Source of the DNA: Hydra vulgaris
Taxonomy: Eukaryota; Cnidaria; Hydrozoa; Anthoathecata; Hydridae
DNA length: 64,000 bases
Reading direction: 5' to 3'
Assembly (NCBI RefSeq): GCF_038396675.1
Contig: NC_088926.1
Coordinates: forward strand, 23,507,501 to 23,571,500
Each line of letters opens with the position of its first letter. The first letter of the stretch is position 1. A program made the translations under genes and the position numbers. The notes below the pieces were generated by a model. It saw only the letters and a list, made by a program, of their open reading frames with translations, did no database searches and was not told the origin of the DNA. Below are positions 38,371 through 50,414 of the stretch, piece after piece.

Positions 38371-38765
38371 TTAGGGTTAACGCCCTACTGACTAAAGAGG
38401 TTGTCGTGTTTCAAAAAAAGCATGCATCCCCCTTAAAAAGTTCTAGATTGCTTACTATAAAACAACCTTGACATGTTGTTTATACAGTTTATAACATCAA
38501 AAACATAAAACGTGTTATAACATTAAAAACATAAAAAGTGTTTAAATTAAAGCGTATTTTATGGTTGGTGTAAACGGTTTTTTTTTTCAATAGTGAAAAA
38601 TATGCATATTGTAAAGATTAATGAAAGTTCACGGAAGAGTTCTAGTAGATCATATAGTTCTTATCACGAAGCCATATTCAATCTATAAATTTCAGCATTA
38701 ATAGATCATATAATTTTAAAAGTTTGATTTTTTAACAATTAAATAGAAACATTATTTTAGACTGG

Positions 38766-39190
38766 TAGTTTTGAAACTGATATCAGTGGTTACTTTTTAA
38801 AATATGTTAAAATAAATACTTTTAAAGCAACAAATAACAGGCATCCTAAATTTATAACTTTAAAAAAACGCAGCCTATTAATAATTAATATAAATAATCT
38901 TTCTAATAAACTGGAGCAGCAGACGTGGAATCAGGTTTTTAAGTATAATAATACAAAGGAAGCGTCAAATGCTTTGATTAAAAAGTATTTTTTGATATCT
39001 ACAACGAAATAACAATAGACTAAATAAAAAATTAAACCAATTCCTGAATAGATAAGGCGCTTATAAAATGCTCAAAAAAAACAAAAAAACTTTACAAGTT
39101 TTTAAAAAACAGAATTATAGATAATATAAAAAGATTAAAAAAAAAAAAAAATATTACAAAACTTTTCTCGAGAAGTCTGGAAAAAAAAAA
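38766..39190 (+). pseudogene. LINE endonuclease-polymerase linker fragment
   Basis: The frame ETDISGYFLKYVKINTFKAT continues to LEQQTWNQVFKYNNTKEASN and, after stops, LYKFLKNRIIDNIKRLKKKK. This matches the basic linker before the reverse transcriptase in Jockey-like elements. It is opposite in strand to the fragment at 37900-38370, so the two are separate pieces. Confidence 0.55.
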
Positions 39191-39829
39191 CTGTTACAGC
39201 ATCTACAGGCGATTTTACGTGGGGTTGTAGTGGGTAACATCCTTCTCCCACCCCTCCCTCACCAACCTTCTCAATAAAAAAAAAAAGAAGGTGATTTTCA
39301 AGTTATTCCTCGTTTTTTTGAGGAACATAGTCGGCTTGTCCGGTATTTGAGACATTTCAGTCGGAACAATAGTTTTGAGGAGTTTTTTTTAATTTTATTT
39401 AAGGAGCCAGTTGGTACGGTTTTCAAGGATTTAGCCCCACCCTCATTTTATTCGTAGAATCGTCTCTGTCAGCATCTATACTAAACTTCACTGTAAAAAA
39501 AAAATTGCAAAAAACAACTTCAATTTTAAAAAATATATCATGTTTATTATATATGAGGAATTTGTTTGAATGAGACACTGGTGAAATTACTTTTTTTTTA
39601 TAAGTCGTTGTTATTATCTGACTGCGAATCAAACTATTTAGAATATAAACTATTTAAAATAATATAAAATAAAATAAAACAATAAATTCCGAATGCTACC
39701 TAGAAAAAAAAAGTTCTATAGCATTCCTATAAACATTTAAACATGTTTTGAAACACAGGTTTAAAACATATTTTGAAACGTAACAATAGAAATTCTATAT
39801 AGTTCGGTGGAATTTCTATTGTATTTCTA
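39191..39829. other. No gene seen
   Basis: Contains a C-rich patch (CCTTCTCCCACCCCTCCC, near 39240) but no gene or repeat I can name. Confidence 0.5.
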
Positions 39830-40221
39830 AGAGTTCGGACTGTTGTAATTGCAATTGTAACAATTCAATACGTTAACACATTACAATACAATAATATTGT
39901 ATTGTATTACGAGAGATGTAATTAAAACATTATTTATTGTTATTTAATTGTTTTGATGAAAAAAAATTACAATAACTATTGTAATGTATTGTATTAAAAG
40001 ATGTTTTACCGGATGATGACAAAAAAACTAATTGATTAATTACATTAAGCGCGGGAAAATAATTTTTTTTATAATAGTTAACCGTTAAGGTGGTATAAGG
40101 TGAGTTATAAATTACAGCATTATGGAATCAGGGAACCATTGACATGGGTAATTATTCATTAGATGTCTTAATATGTAAACTAGTTTTATTTTGCAACAAT
40201 TTTTCTATATTTTCTATACCA

Positions 40222-40286
40222 CTTATCCTAGTTGCAAACTTTAAATAGCTTTTATAGAGCTATTTAAGGTTTGCAACTAGGATAAG
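40222..40286. repeat. 29-bp hairpin, one mismatch
   Basis: CTTATCCTAGTTGCAAAC plus TTTAAATAGCT and its complement around a short loop, upstream of the orphan gene. Confidence 0.93.
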
Positions 40287-40503
40287 AGGTATTCAGTAAA
40301 TAAAGTAAAGAATTGTATGATTGATATCTATGCTTGAGTGATAAATCTTTGAAAATGGTGTGCTCGAATTTCAGAAGTCGATTCTCCAATTTGTTTTCAG
40401 TAACTGAAAATAATTTGAGCTTGTACAACAAAATTAAAATTGTTGTAGATAAATTTAAATCTTTAAAAAAACAATAAAAGAAGATATATATATATATAAG
40501 CTT

Positions 40504-43066
40504 TTGTTAGTTAAGCTTAAAAAAAGTGACAATAAAGTTGCACTCCTTCATGAGAAAAAAAGAATTGCATGCAAAAAATTGTATTATGTAAATAAGAAGT
40601 TTAGCATGGTAGTAAATAAACATAAAAATTTGTCTTCTAACAATTTAAATAATCCTGAAAAAGATACCGACTCTCCTAACACTAGAGTGCTAAGCAAAGA
40701 AAATAAAGATTTTAATTTAAGTTCTCTTCTCCATGTCATGGAGACCATGCGATCATGGTCTCCATGACATGGAAAGAGTATATCAGAATGATAGCATTTC
40801 AAAACGGAAAGTATTCTAATGATATAAGAGAAGTTATTATGGAGTTAGTTTCTTTGAATGTCAGCATGAAAAAAGTTAATGAAGTTATCACAATTGTTTT
40901 AGAAAAACTAGCAAAGATAGATATAGAATAGCTTCCCTTAATTGGTACAAAATCTTATGACTGAGGCTTTAGCACTTGCTCAACTTCAAGTTGCAGAAAA
41001 AATGATAAACACTGTAGAAATTAATTCGGGCAATTGTCTTCACAGTGACGGTACCACTAAACATCATAGACATTTTCAAAATTTCCAATTTACTACCACA
41101 AATGGAAGTACTTTATCTTTTGGATTATGTGAAATGGCTTGCAGTGATGCAGATTGTACTATTAATGCGTTAACCAAAACATTAGATGATATATGTGATA
41201 TTTTAGAAAGTAGCAGCAAGGAAAACGATTTTTCTAAACTTGTATGTTCTTTTAAAACTACCATGTCTGATTTTGGGCCTGTTAATCCACTGTTTAATTT
41301 AAAGCTTAATGATATGAGGAAAATGTTACTACCTAAAGTTATAAAGAAATGGGAAGGTTTAAAAAAAGGCGAGCGAGCAGATTTCATTGAAATGTCTAAT
41401 TTATTTTGTAAATTGCATTTATTATCTAACTTTGCAACAGAAACTGATAAAACAATTAACTCATTCGAAAAGTTATGTATAAGTAGTAGTTATGAAAATA
41501 TTTTTGCATTCAATACTGCTGAATCAGGTGCCACTAGATTAATAAGAACTGCATGTAAAGCTTTTCATGTAAGGGAAAGTGATGAAGCTGGAGTTGCTGG
41601 GTATTTTAATGCATTTCTTGCTGGTAAATGACAAAGTAAGTGTATGCTTGCACCCTTTGTTGGTAACAGATTTAATATATTATATTATAATGCTGCAGCT
41701 TTGTATTTTCATTTAAAAGATATTTTACAGTTTCTTCAAAATTGGCCAAATCAAAATAATCTTTTAATTGCAGTTAAAGAAGATATTAGCAAGAAATTAT
41801 ATTTAGCAGAAGTGCGGGCTCTTGGAATAATTGATAAAATAATTACAGGTCCACTTTGGCGGTTAATTGAATCACAAAGGAGTATTCTTGATATGAATCC
41901 ATTTTTGTTAACCCTAAAAATGAAACTTTCAGATTTGTGTAAAAATGCATCATCGATTATGATCTCAAAAACACCTATACTCAGTCCAAGTGATGTTAAT
42001 ATTCATAAAGATATTTTCTATGATAAATTATTTGAAGAGATTAATGACACTGATTTAAATATTTTAACACAGCAGACATTAGAAGTAATTTGTCATTCTT
42101 TGTTAGTTGTTCTGGAAAGACAATCTGCTGATCAACTTCCTGGAGGTAAATATCGGCATTCTTCTAATAATATAAGTAAGGCTGCAGAGAATGTTCCAAC
42201 AACAAACAAAGCGTTAGAAAGTGACTTTGCGATATTTTATCTTTTAATTCGTACAAGCCAAATCCCAAAATACAAACTATACAAGCTTATACTATGTGGT
42301 AGAAAACAAAACACTAGACTGGTTGGATAAAAAGATTTTAGATGAGCGTGACTCATTGCTAAAAAAATGAAAGATAAATACAAACAATGTCATTTAGAAC
42401 TAAAGTTTGAAATGTGTGAAAGATTGTCTGAAAAGCATAAAGCTAAAAAAGCAGCTGAAGATAAAGCCTTCTTATAGAAGCTAAATCGGTTAATAAGTTG
42501 TTAAAATTGAGGACGAAGGTGTGGTTGACCTGAAAAGAAGCAGATGATGAATATGTTTTGTTAGTTGACACATTTAAAAGCAAAAAGATATTAAGAGCAC
42601 AGTTGGATTTTTATAGGTATGTTTTGGAAGTTAAATGTGAGCCTAAATATTTTTACAAAACTAAAATGCATGGTAGTAAGCAAATAGACAAACTATGAGT
42701 TGTTCAGTAATTTACAATCAGTTATTAGAACAAGGACTTTTCCAGCCCATTTAGAGAAGAGTTATTCTTATTGAACGAAAAGAACAAGATATTTTGATTG
42801 CAAAACAGAAAGTAGAGTTAAGTGAAAAATTAAAGAATGCAAGACTGTCTCAATTAGCAAATCAACAAAAAACAAACATCTTGGCTGTCATTCTAAATGA
42901 TGTTAACTATCTTGTTGGGCAATTTATTCAACATAAAATAATGAAAATCGACACTAAAAAATACTTTTGGTGTTCAGGTGAAGTTCTTCGAGTAAACAAG
43001 TCAACTCAACAAGTCAAAAAAACTTTGTTTGATGTGGTCTATGAGACTGAGGAAAACCAAGTATGA
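40504..43066 (+). pseudogene. Orphan transposon protein (SDGTTKH/QLPGGKY family)
   Basis: Family known to me only as uncharacterised repeated proteins in cnidarians, molluscs and echinoderms; biochemical role unknown, location inside TIRs suggests transposase. A coiled-coil, Lys-rich start (40504-40767) is interrupted by a hairpin. SNDIREVIMELVSLNVSMKK then leads to the main frame 40942-42330, broken only by a TGA at 41629. Blocks: NCLHSDGTTKHHRHF, then TTMSDFGPVNPLF, then ESGATRLIRTACKAF. Next come FVGNRFNILYYNAAALY, EVRALGIIDKIITGPLW and SADQLPGGKYRHSS. A one-base loss near 42300 shifts to NKTLDWLDKKILDERDSL and a charged coiled coil. The C-terminus (42794-43066) has YFWCSGEVLRVNK and LFDVVYETEE, like a small Tudor/chromo-type barrel. 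Repeated shifts make it a pseudogene. Confidence 0.75.
40731..40772. repeat. Perfect 19-bp hairpin inside the orphan gene
   Basis: CCATGTCATGGAGACCATG, loop CGAT, exact complement. It sits where the reading frame is lost (stop just after, at 40765). Confidence 0.95.
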
Positions 43067-43069
43067 AAT

Positions 43070-43175
43070 ATATATATATACATATATACAATATATGTAT
43101 ATATATATTTATTTATACTTATATATATATTTAGATATATACATATATATCATATATGTATAGATATATATCGTT
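43070..43175. repeat. Degenerate TA-rich tract
   Basis: TATATA with many TTTA, CAT and GATA interruptions, inside the 39830-43897 transposon downstream of its gene. Confidence 0.8.
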
Positions 43176-43897
43176 TATATTGATCAATAATATTTATAAT
43201 ATCGTATCTATAATATTTAAGAAAATTTTAAATTAGGCAACCTTCTGTTTTATTTTTTCACAATTTAATGTTGTAATAGAGTTATGAATATATTAATGTG
43301 TAATGTGGTATGACTATATTAATGTATATATATTTTTCTGCTATATATATTTTTTCTAAAGATTAGTTGTGAACTGAAAGTTGTTTTATTTGTATATTGT
43401 TTAATGATAACAGATAGATTATTGCCTAAAATCTTTGCGTAAAATTTTTACGCAGTTATGATGGTAAAAAAAAAATGTTAAAAAAAAACTAAAATAAAAA
43501 ATGCATTTTTTTGTCTAAAAAAATGTCAAATTAGGTAGTATAAAAATGCGAATTTCTTGACAACCAGAAAATTTCTTGACAACCAGAAGTGCTACAAAAT
43601 TGGTTAAACCCATTTTAAAACAAGATAAACATTTTGAATGCAATAAAATTAAAGTTAACATTTTAGCCTAATTATATTACGATATCATAAAATGGACTAA
43701 AGTGCCTAATAGTAGTGGGTCATTACAATACCTTTTTTTTCAGATATTGTTATTGCATTATGAAGATGAATTGCAATACAATATTTATTGCTATGGTATT
43801 ACAGTATTACAATATACAGGTAATGTTATTGTAACACAATAACAGTAGTCATTGTTTCTGTTATTGATTTCATTACAGTTATAACAGTCCGAACTCT

Positions 43898-44487
43898 AGA
43901 ATTTCTGATAATTTCTAAATTGCAATAAATATTTTTTTCTTTATAAACATATGCAGAAAAAAAAATTTAATTCTGCACACTGGTTGAAATTATCAAATAA
44001 AATCTAATCTCCTACTTTTCGAAATGATAAAATTATATACCGATTCAACTCCATTTTATTCTTTTTTTAAACAACTTTAACGTGGAGTCCAATTTTTTTT
44101 AAAAATTTTTTATCATTGCGAACAAAATAGCGCTTGAACGAAACTGATATAAAAGTAATTTTAGCACAATCTTGTTGGAAATTTTATTTTAATTCTGATA
44201 GCATAAATTTAATGCAGCCAGACCAAAAAGTTTAATAAAAAATAAAAAAAGGAAAAAATCTCTTTATTCTGATAAAACCGCACACTTGATTAATTATTTA
44301 GTTTTTCGCAAGTGACTAAGCGCCTATCTTTATCTAATTAACTTAGTGTTAACTCCGGTTTAATTAAAAGTACACTATAATGTTATTTGTTTATATAATC
44401 ATCTCTTACTCATTAAAAACCATTTATTATATTATTTCTCAATATAATCATCACTCATTCAATTCAATTTAACTCACTCACTTTAAC
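43898..44487. other. No gene seen
   Basis: AT-rich. It ends in a run of TCACT and CTCA-rich sequence just before the pogo fragment. Confidence 0.5.
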
Positions 44488-44845
44488 ATGTCAACTAAAA
44501 AAACAAAAGCATACAAGAAAGACGATATACAAGCCGCATTAACTGATACGAAAGAAAATAAAACATCACTAAGAAAAGCAGGATTCAAACGAAGCGTTCC
44601 AGTCTCAACGCTCAAAGATCGCAAAAATAACAACAACAAAGGCTTTCATGGCTCATGTACAACAACGGCACTCTCGAATGAAGCAGAAAGATTTATAGTG
44701 CATGCGTTTCCAATTACTTGGTGACTAGGGTTATGGTTTAACCCGAAATGAAATCGTAGAATTTGTATGTGGCTACCTTAAACGCGAAAATCAACTGCAC
44801 TTATTCAAAAATGGCAAACCTGGTAAAAACTGGTTGTATGCCATT
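44488..44845 (+). pseudogene. pogo-like transposase N-terminus
   Basis: Opens at an ATG with YKKDDIQAALTDTKENKTSLRK and VPVSTLKDR, a Psq-type helix-turn-helix of pogo/Tigger transposases. After a stop at 44722, GLTRNEIVEFVCGYLKRENQ and FKNGKPGKNWLY continue in another frame as the second (CENP-B-type) DNA-binding domain. The catalytic part is missing. GC-richer sequence follows directly. Confidence 0.8.
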
Positions 44846-44849
44846 ATGG

Positions 44850-45030
44850 ACCTAATAAGCAGGACCTTATTGGGCCAGGGCTGGCGAGCCAGCTCCGGAT
44901 AAATATGTGTGATCCAGTTAAGTGTCATAGCTGGCGCACCAGAACTGGCTGGCCATTTTCGGGTCATAAGCGCATCTTAAGTGGAACGCCAGCGAGGAAC
45001 GCCAATTGGCGTACCGCCATTGCATTATGG
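44850..45030. repeat. GC-rich segment with CTGGC/GCCAG repeats
   Basis: Strikingly GC-rich for this window. It contains GGCTGGCGAGCCAGCTCC, GCTGGCGCACCAGAACTGGC and CGCCAATTGGCG, so it is full of overlapping inverted repeats. Probably part of an unknown transposon end. Confidence 0.55.
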
Positions 45031-45182
45031 TGTTAAAACCATACTATTTTTATTGATGCGACAAAATTATTTTTTGTTGATGCAAATCAAATAAATAGCA
45101 AAATATATAAATATTTGTACCTCTATAAGGCTTTTATAAGTTCATAATTTTATTTAAGCACACGACGTAATTTTATAACACC

Positions 45183-45186
<4 letters not shown>

Positions 45187-45218
<32 letters not shown>
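45187..45218. repeat. Short (TA)n
   Basis: About 16 TA units. Confidence 0.93.
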
Positions 45219-45229
45219 CCAAGTATAGT

Positions 45230-46112
45230 CGGTTATAGCAATGAGCTATTGGACTAAATGAAGAAAGATTCGGAAAGAAGTAAAAAATATTTTGACTAAA
45301 ATAAAACAAGATGAAATCGTTATCGATGGACCTTGTAATTATGATTAAATACGCGAAACTGGGTTTTATTTTCCTCAAGCTATTGACACTTTGTCCGAGA
45401 CAATCATTCAAACAAATTGCAAACAATATGCTATAAACAACTCAGATAATGAAGCTTCCAACTCTACTGCTCTGGATGATAACCCCAATATTTCTTTTCA
45501 AATCGATAATGAAAATAGTTTGAAGTTTTATCTGATAGTGATTCAGTATAAGTTACAAGCATAATACAATAGATGAACTTGAGCATGATTTAGCGTTTTG
45601 GTCTTCTCAGCATAACATTACACAACGATCATTTAGTGATTTAATTTGCATAGCGAGCAAATTTGTTCCTGGTTCGTCAAAAAGTCCAAAAAAAATAATG
45701 AGAACAAAAATTGCTAAGCTTGAAGTGCATGAAAGTTTCTATTATTTGGTATAAATTTGGTATTATTTTGGTATAAAGCAGGAGATACTCAATAAATTGC
45801 CAACTTTGTGTAGTGATAATGAAATGGAAGTTCATATAGATGGCCTTCCATTATTTAAAAGTTCTAACACACAACTTTGGCCCATACTTGGACTAATAGA
45901 ACAGTTTGAAAATAAACTTCAACAAAATAGAGAACCATTTGTTATTGGACTATACTGAGGAAATAGTAAGCCAGCGGATGTTAATAAACTTTTAGAAGAT
46001 TTTGTGAAAGAAGTAAAAGAGCTTCAGCTTAATGGTCTTATTATTAACAATGTGCATTACAAAGTAGAACTTTCTGCTCTTGTGTGTGACACTTTCTGCT
46101 CTTGTGTGTGAC
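45230..46112 (+). pseudogene. Orphan transposase-type remnant (IDGLPLFKSSNTQLW family)
   Basis: Read through several frames: IRETGFYFPQAIDTLSETI, then EHDLAFWSSQHNITQRSFSD, then EVHIDGLPLFKSSNTQLWPI. After these come REPFVIGLY and SKPADVNKLLEDFVKEVKEL, ending ELSALVCD. I recognise this order from repeated uncharacterised proteins in Hydra and insects, thought to be transposon-borne. The C-terminal half usually continues beyond VCD and is missing here; the break falls in a tandem duplication at 46069-46112. Numerous shifts and stops (for example 45558, 45957). Confidence 0.65.
46069..46112 (+). repeat. 22-bp tandem duplication
   Basis: Two exact copies of ACTTTCTGCTCTTGTGTG plus TGAC, at the end of the orphan remnant. 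Confidence 0.95.
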
Positions 46113-47878
46113 AAAAAAAAAACCTAGGTCTGCATAAAAACACTTAAAATTAGTAATTGAATATGTGTTTAATTTTTAAATGCATAAAATAATTTTCAAT
46201 CAGAATGCCACATTAATATTAGTCTTGTTTATAACTTTGATGTTTTAATAAATTTAAGTTAGTAACAATGTAAAATGAAACGTTCCAGCTATTTCAGGTA
46301 TCACGATCAACCAAATAAAAACTCCTTAGTACCACTTTATTTGTAGTGTAGTAATACTGTGTGTGGTAATTATAGGAGTGTGTAGTTATAGGAGTAACCT
46401 GATAAAGTTATTACTTTGGTCAAGTTTATCTTTATTAAGGTTAATAAAATATGGGGTTCCTAAGTAATTTAAGTATTCATAGCAATCAAAAATTAAAACT
46501 GGCAACATTGGAACACCAATCCTTAAATTAGTTAACAGTGCAAAAATGGTCCTTAAATCTTTTTTATATGAGGAGTTATTAGTTTTGCCCAGTAAAAGTG
46601 AATTCTGGCCCACTGTGCACCGGTCGAAACTTTTATGTTATATTTTTATGTTATAGTTTTAAAATCATTGTAAAAGCTTATTTTTTAATGACGAGATATA
46701 AAAAAAAAAAAAAATATGGATAAAAATATCAATCAATAGTTTCAAGCTAAACAAATCTCAATCAATGTAGATAAAAAAAAAACTTTCGAGAATGATAGAA
46801 ATTTATTTTGGCTTCCCCACCTAAGTTACACTGTATACCGAAAGCTATAACTAAGAAACACTTTTAAGCAAAAAAATTTAGATATAGTAAATTTGTTAAA
46901 TTGCTTCAAATTTTGAACAAAAAATAAGATTTTTAAACCAAATAAATGATTGTTTTTAAATGAACATCCAACTCCATACATTAGTTTTGTTTATCTGAAT
47001 TTTTAATGTTCTCCATATATTAGTTTTGGTTATCCTAATTTTTAATGCTCTTATTCTATGTATTAGACAAAGATTTTTAATCTAGACCGTTTTCTCTTTC
47101 ACTTTTATGTACATGCTTATGAAGGCATTATCCTTAATATTATTTTGAAGTATTTACTGTTTTTAACAATTTGATTTTGTACATAGTGTTTTTAACAATT
47201 TGATTTTGCTTTCAACTTGTAAACCCCGCATATGGGTTCTATGTAAAGAATGTGACTTTAATTATCCGTAAGGAAGAGTAATAGCGAACGTGGGGTAACT
47301 CTGAACATGGTCAAAACAGCATAATAAATTTTTTTTGATAATTCTGTTTCTCTCTCCTCAGTTGCAGAGGTGCAATGAAGCTGCAATTGTACAATACATG
47401 CAAAGGTTTAAGAGCAATTTGAAAAAAAGGATTAGTTGCAGTTTATATTTGTAGGCAATGGAGTTTCTTCGCTAATTTGTAGTCCGACACATCCAGTACA
47501 AAACCTTATTTATTTAACAAAAAAATTAACTTGCAATAATTTATTTAGAAATTATTTATAGAAACAAAAATTTTCTTTAATGTAATATGAACTTGCAAAA
47601 ATTTTTTTAGAATATATATTTGTATGAAAATTGAAAAAACTGCTTTCAAGATGGATGGAAATGTTTGCGCTATAAACTCAAATGCTATAGCTCTAGTTTA
47701 TATCAATGTTAATTTAAATTCGCCAGTGGGTCTAATGTCTAGTGCTCTGCTTCGGTAAATCTGAAAATTCATGCAGTCAATTAATTATTATGATAACATA
47801 AACATACTGACAAAGTATTATTGCTTTATGACTGAAAGTTTTGCTAAAACTCGTGGCTTTCAAAACGTTTGCTATCTT
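46113..47878. other. No gene seen
   Basis: AT-rich, with a 75-codon minus-strand frame (46613-46386) that matches nothing I know. A pogo-TIR-like GTGGGGTAACTCTGAAC occurs near 47290 without a partner. Confidence 0.5.
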
Positions 47879-47887
47879 GTCCCGTCT
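47879..47887 (+). repeat. Target-site duplication, left copy
   Basis: GTCCCGTCT, identical to 52162-52170 on the other side of the hAT element. hAT elements usually duplicate 8 bp, so one of the nine bases may be coincidence or belong to the element. Confidence 0.85.
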
Positions 47888-48780
47888 GCATATTTTGAAA
47901 CCCTTTACAGGCTCAAAATAGGCAGAGCTATGCGCAATCTAATTCGCTAATTTTGAAAGAGAGGCTTTTGCGCGTAAGTTTAAATCATAAAAATGTCAAA
48001 AAACGTATCGATTAATAAAAGTGAAACTGAGTAATTGCCAAATAATAATAACAAAAAAAGTATGATTTTTCTTTCCGATTTTGTATATTATAGTACTTAT
48101 ACTTTTACAAAACTTCATAACTCAAAACATCCGTGATTTTCATAATATTTTCTTAAAAATAAAGATTCAAAAAATTTAGTTTGTTTTCCTAATGGTTTTT
48201 ATAACTCTAAGATATAAAAATGACAAACGTTGTAACAAACTATAAACCAGATGGTAAAACTTGACTATGCTGTGATTCTTCTACGATAGATTTTTTAAAA
48301 CAGTTTTAAAATTTACCATGTAATATCAATTGAATATTATTAACTTGATATAAGTTTTTTCAAATTAAGTTCCCATTAATCCTGTAATATAAAAGAAAAA
48401 TATTTTCAAAAATAACCTAATTTCTTTTCACATTTTTACCCTTATTATTCCCATATAAAAACTGTATACGTCATTAAAACATTTTAAGTTTGAGAATATT
48501 GCTTATTGATTGTTACAGCTAGCCCAGATAATTTGCAACACTCTCAAAATAAAAGCAATTGTGAGCAAGAGCTGATTTAGATTGCATTTGGTAATGTATA
48601 GTAATAAAAGATTACAAAGCATTGTAGCATAATAAGCTATAAGAAAAAATTTAAAACCTAGTGTCCACAAGTGTGTTTTAATATAGTAAACTGATTACCA
48701 AAAGGAATAACTCTTAACTTACCACACCTTTATAAAAAACTAAGTGTAAAAAGGTAGAAACAAAAAAATTGCTAACATAC

Positions 48781-50356
48781 AAGCTCATGTTGATGTTTAT
48801 TTCAATTTCAAAAGTCAATACATATAAAGACTCTGCAATGCTGGATTACTTTTGCACTGATCTGGCATCCTTTTCAGCAGTCGAAGGAAGAGGTTTCAAG
48901 AAATTGTTTGACATTGCAAACCCTAAACTGAGCTTTCGTCACAGAACAACATATTCAAGAAAGCTTTCAATTCGGTCAAGAGAAGTTCAAGCTGGAATGA
49001 AGAGGATAATAACGGAGATTACGCCAAATCTAAAAAGTGTTGCATTTACTTCTGACCTTTGGACTTCTAGCTACTCAGGACAGCAACATCTCTTGGAATT
49101 TTCATGCTATTGACAAAAATTGGAGACTACATCACTGGACACCCCATGCCCAACAGTTCCCAGGCAGACACACAGGTAACTTAATTGAAGGAAAGCTGGA
49201 TTCTTTCTAAGAAGAACTAAATTTGCCTGCTGATTTGCCAATGTACTGCTTTAACGACCAGGCAAGAAACATGAAACTTGCAGTCAAATTGTCAAAACGT
49301 CTTGACCAATACTTGTGAAACAATCATATTTTGCAGTGCATAATTCGAGACTCATTTGGAATGACTGCTAGAATGGATGATGCGTTGCAAACATGCAAAG
49401 ATTTGGCTTCTTTAACTCACCAGTCAACAGTTGCAGCTGAGTTGCTTGAATCAGAATCAGACGCTCAAGGAATCAATTTTAGACAGTTGCGCCAATCTGT
49501 TGACACAAGATGGAGTAGTAAACTGGATTGCATGGCTTCTGTCCTACATCTAAAGAGTGCAATTATCAGCTTATGTGCAAATGAAGATATTTTTTCTTGA
49601 AAGACCATCAGTGCATCACAGTGGAAATCAATTGAAGGAGCAGTAGAAATTTTGGCACCACTTAAAAAAGCTACAGAAACGTGGTTGGCAGAGTCTATTC
49701 CAACAATTAACACTGTCGCCGATTCTCTTTGTTTAATCCATGACAAAATTGACGGATAGAAAAAATGGCTACGGTGTCTTGTATGCAAAAAACTTGAAAA
49801 GCTGCATTGAGAAAAGATTTCCTCTTTGTCACACTGGAAACTTATTGAGTGCTACAGCAAACTACTTAAATCCTGCTTTAAAGGGACTTCACTTGAAGCA
49901 AAAAATTTCAAACAACAAAAGAATGGTTAGCCTCACAGGTTAAGGATAATGTTGAGTGCCAACCTGTTGGCAAAGTCCTTTCAGCAGATTTGTCCCCTAA
50001 TTCAAAACTGAAGCGCAAGTTAAACGTCAGACTTGAAACACAAGAGCCAACATCTAAACTGAATCCTATTTTGAGCGAAATGTGCCAGTATGAATATCTC
50101 CTTGATGCCAAAAAAGACTTTCCGATTCTTGAATTGTGGAAGTTGCATTCAAATCCACTGCCAGAACTCTCTTCATTAGCTAGACACATTTTAGCTATTC
50201 CAGCAAGTTCAACTAAATCAGAGAGAGTTTTTAGCTCAGGTGGAAATGTCGTCCGATCATCAAGACACAACTTACACCCAGAAAAAGTAGAACAAATCAT
50301 CTTAATCAGAGAAAAAATTGTCTTGCTGGAAAAGTTTGGCAAAAAAATTCTGAAAT
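48781..50356 (+). pseudogene. hAT transposase
   Basis: The first frame (to 49111) has DLASFSAVEGRGFKKLFDIA and SVAFTSDLWTS, the first catalytic Asp block of hAT/ZBED transposases. The protein then shifts frame several times. CFNDQARNMKLAVKLSKRL near 49250 precedes the region with LRQSVDTRWSSKLDCM (49485-49535), the conserved R-W block. KKATETWLAESIPTIN follows near 49670. The clean frame 49990-50356 is the C-terminal dimerisation domain (hATC): FPILELWKLHSNPLPELSSL, ARHILAIPASSTKSERVFS and SRHNLHPEKVEQII. No BED zinc finger is visible upstream, so the N-terminus may be lost. TAG, TGA and TAA codons at 49111, 49208, 49317, 49598 and 49757 make it non-functional. Confidence 0.88.
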
Positions 50357-50414
50357 AATAGTTCATAAATAATTCATCTTCAACTGGTTAAGTTTTTTAA
50401 CTTCAATACTCTTT

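Larger units (their letters stand above)
39830..43897 (+). mobile_element. TIR-bounded DNA transposon with orphan gene
   Basis: Left end AGAGTTCGGACTGTTGTAA and inverted right end AGAGTTCGGACTGTTATAA match for about 24 of the first 28 bases. Inside each TIR lie many TTACAATA, ATTGTATT and AATACAATA motifs (39850-40000 and 43700-43860), like subterminal transposase-binding repeats. The only gene is the orphan at 40504-43066. Flanking sequences do not give a clean target duplication. Length about 4.07 kb. Confidence 0.85.

Noticed and set aside
38362..38382. Telomere-like GGGTTAGGGTTAA
   Set aside because: Only about two TTAGGG-like units; too short to mean an interstitial telomere.
46386..46613. 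75-codon minus-strand frame
   Set aside because: No recognisable family, no splice signals, AT-driven composition; kept only as part of a no-gene stretch.
47275..47330. pogo-type TIR (GTGGGGTAACTCTGAAC)
   Set aside because: Only partial resemblance to the TIR at 26507 and no inverted partner nearby.
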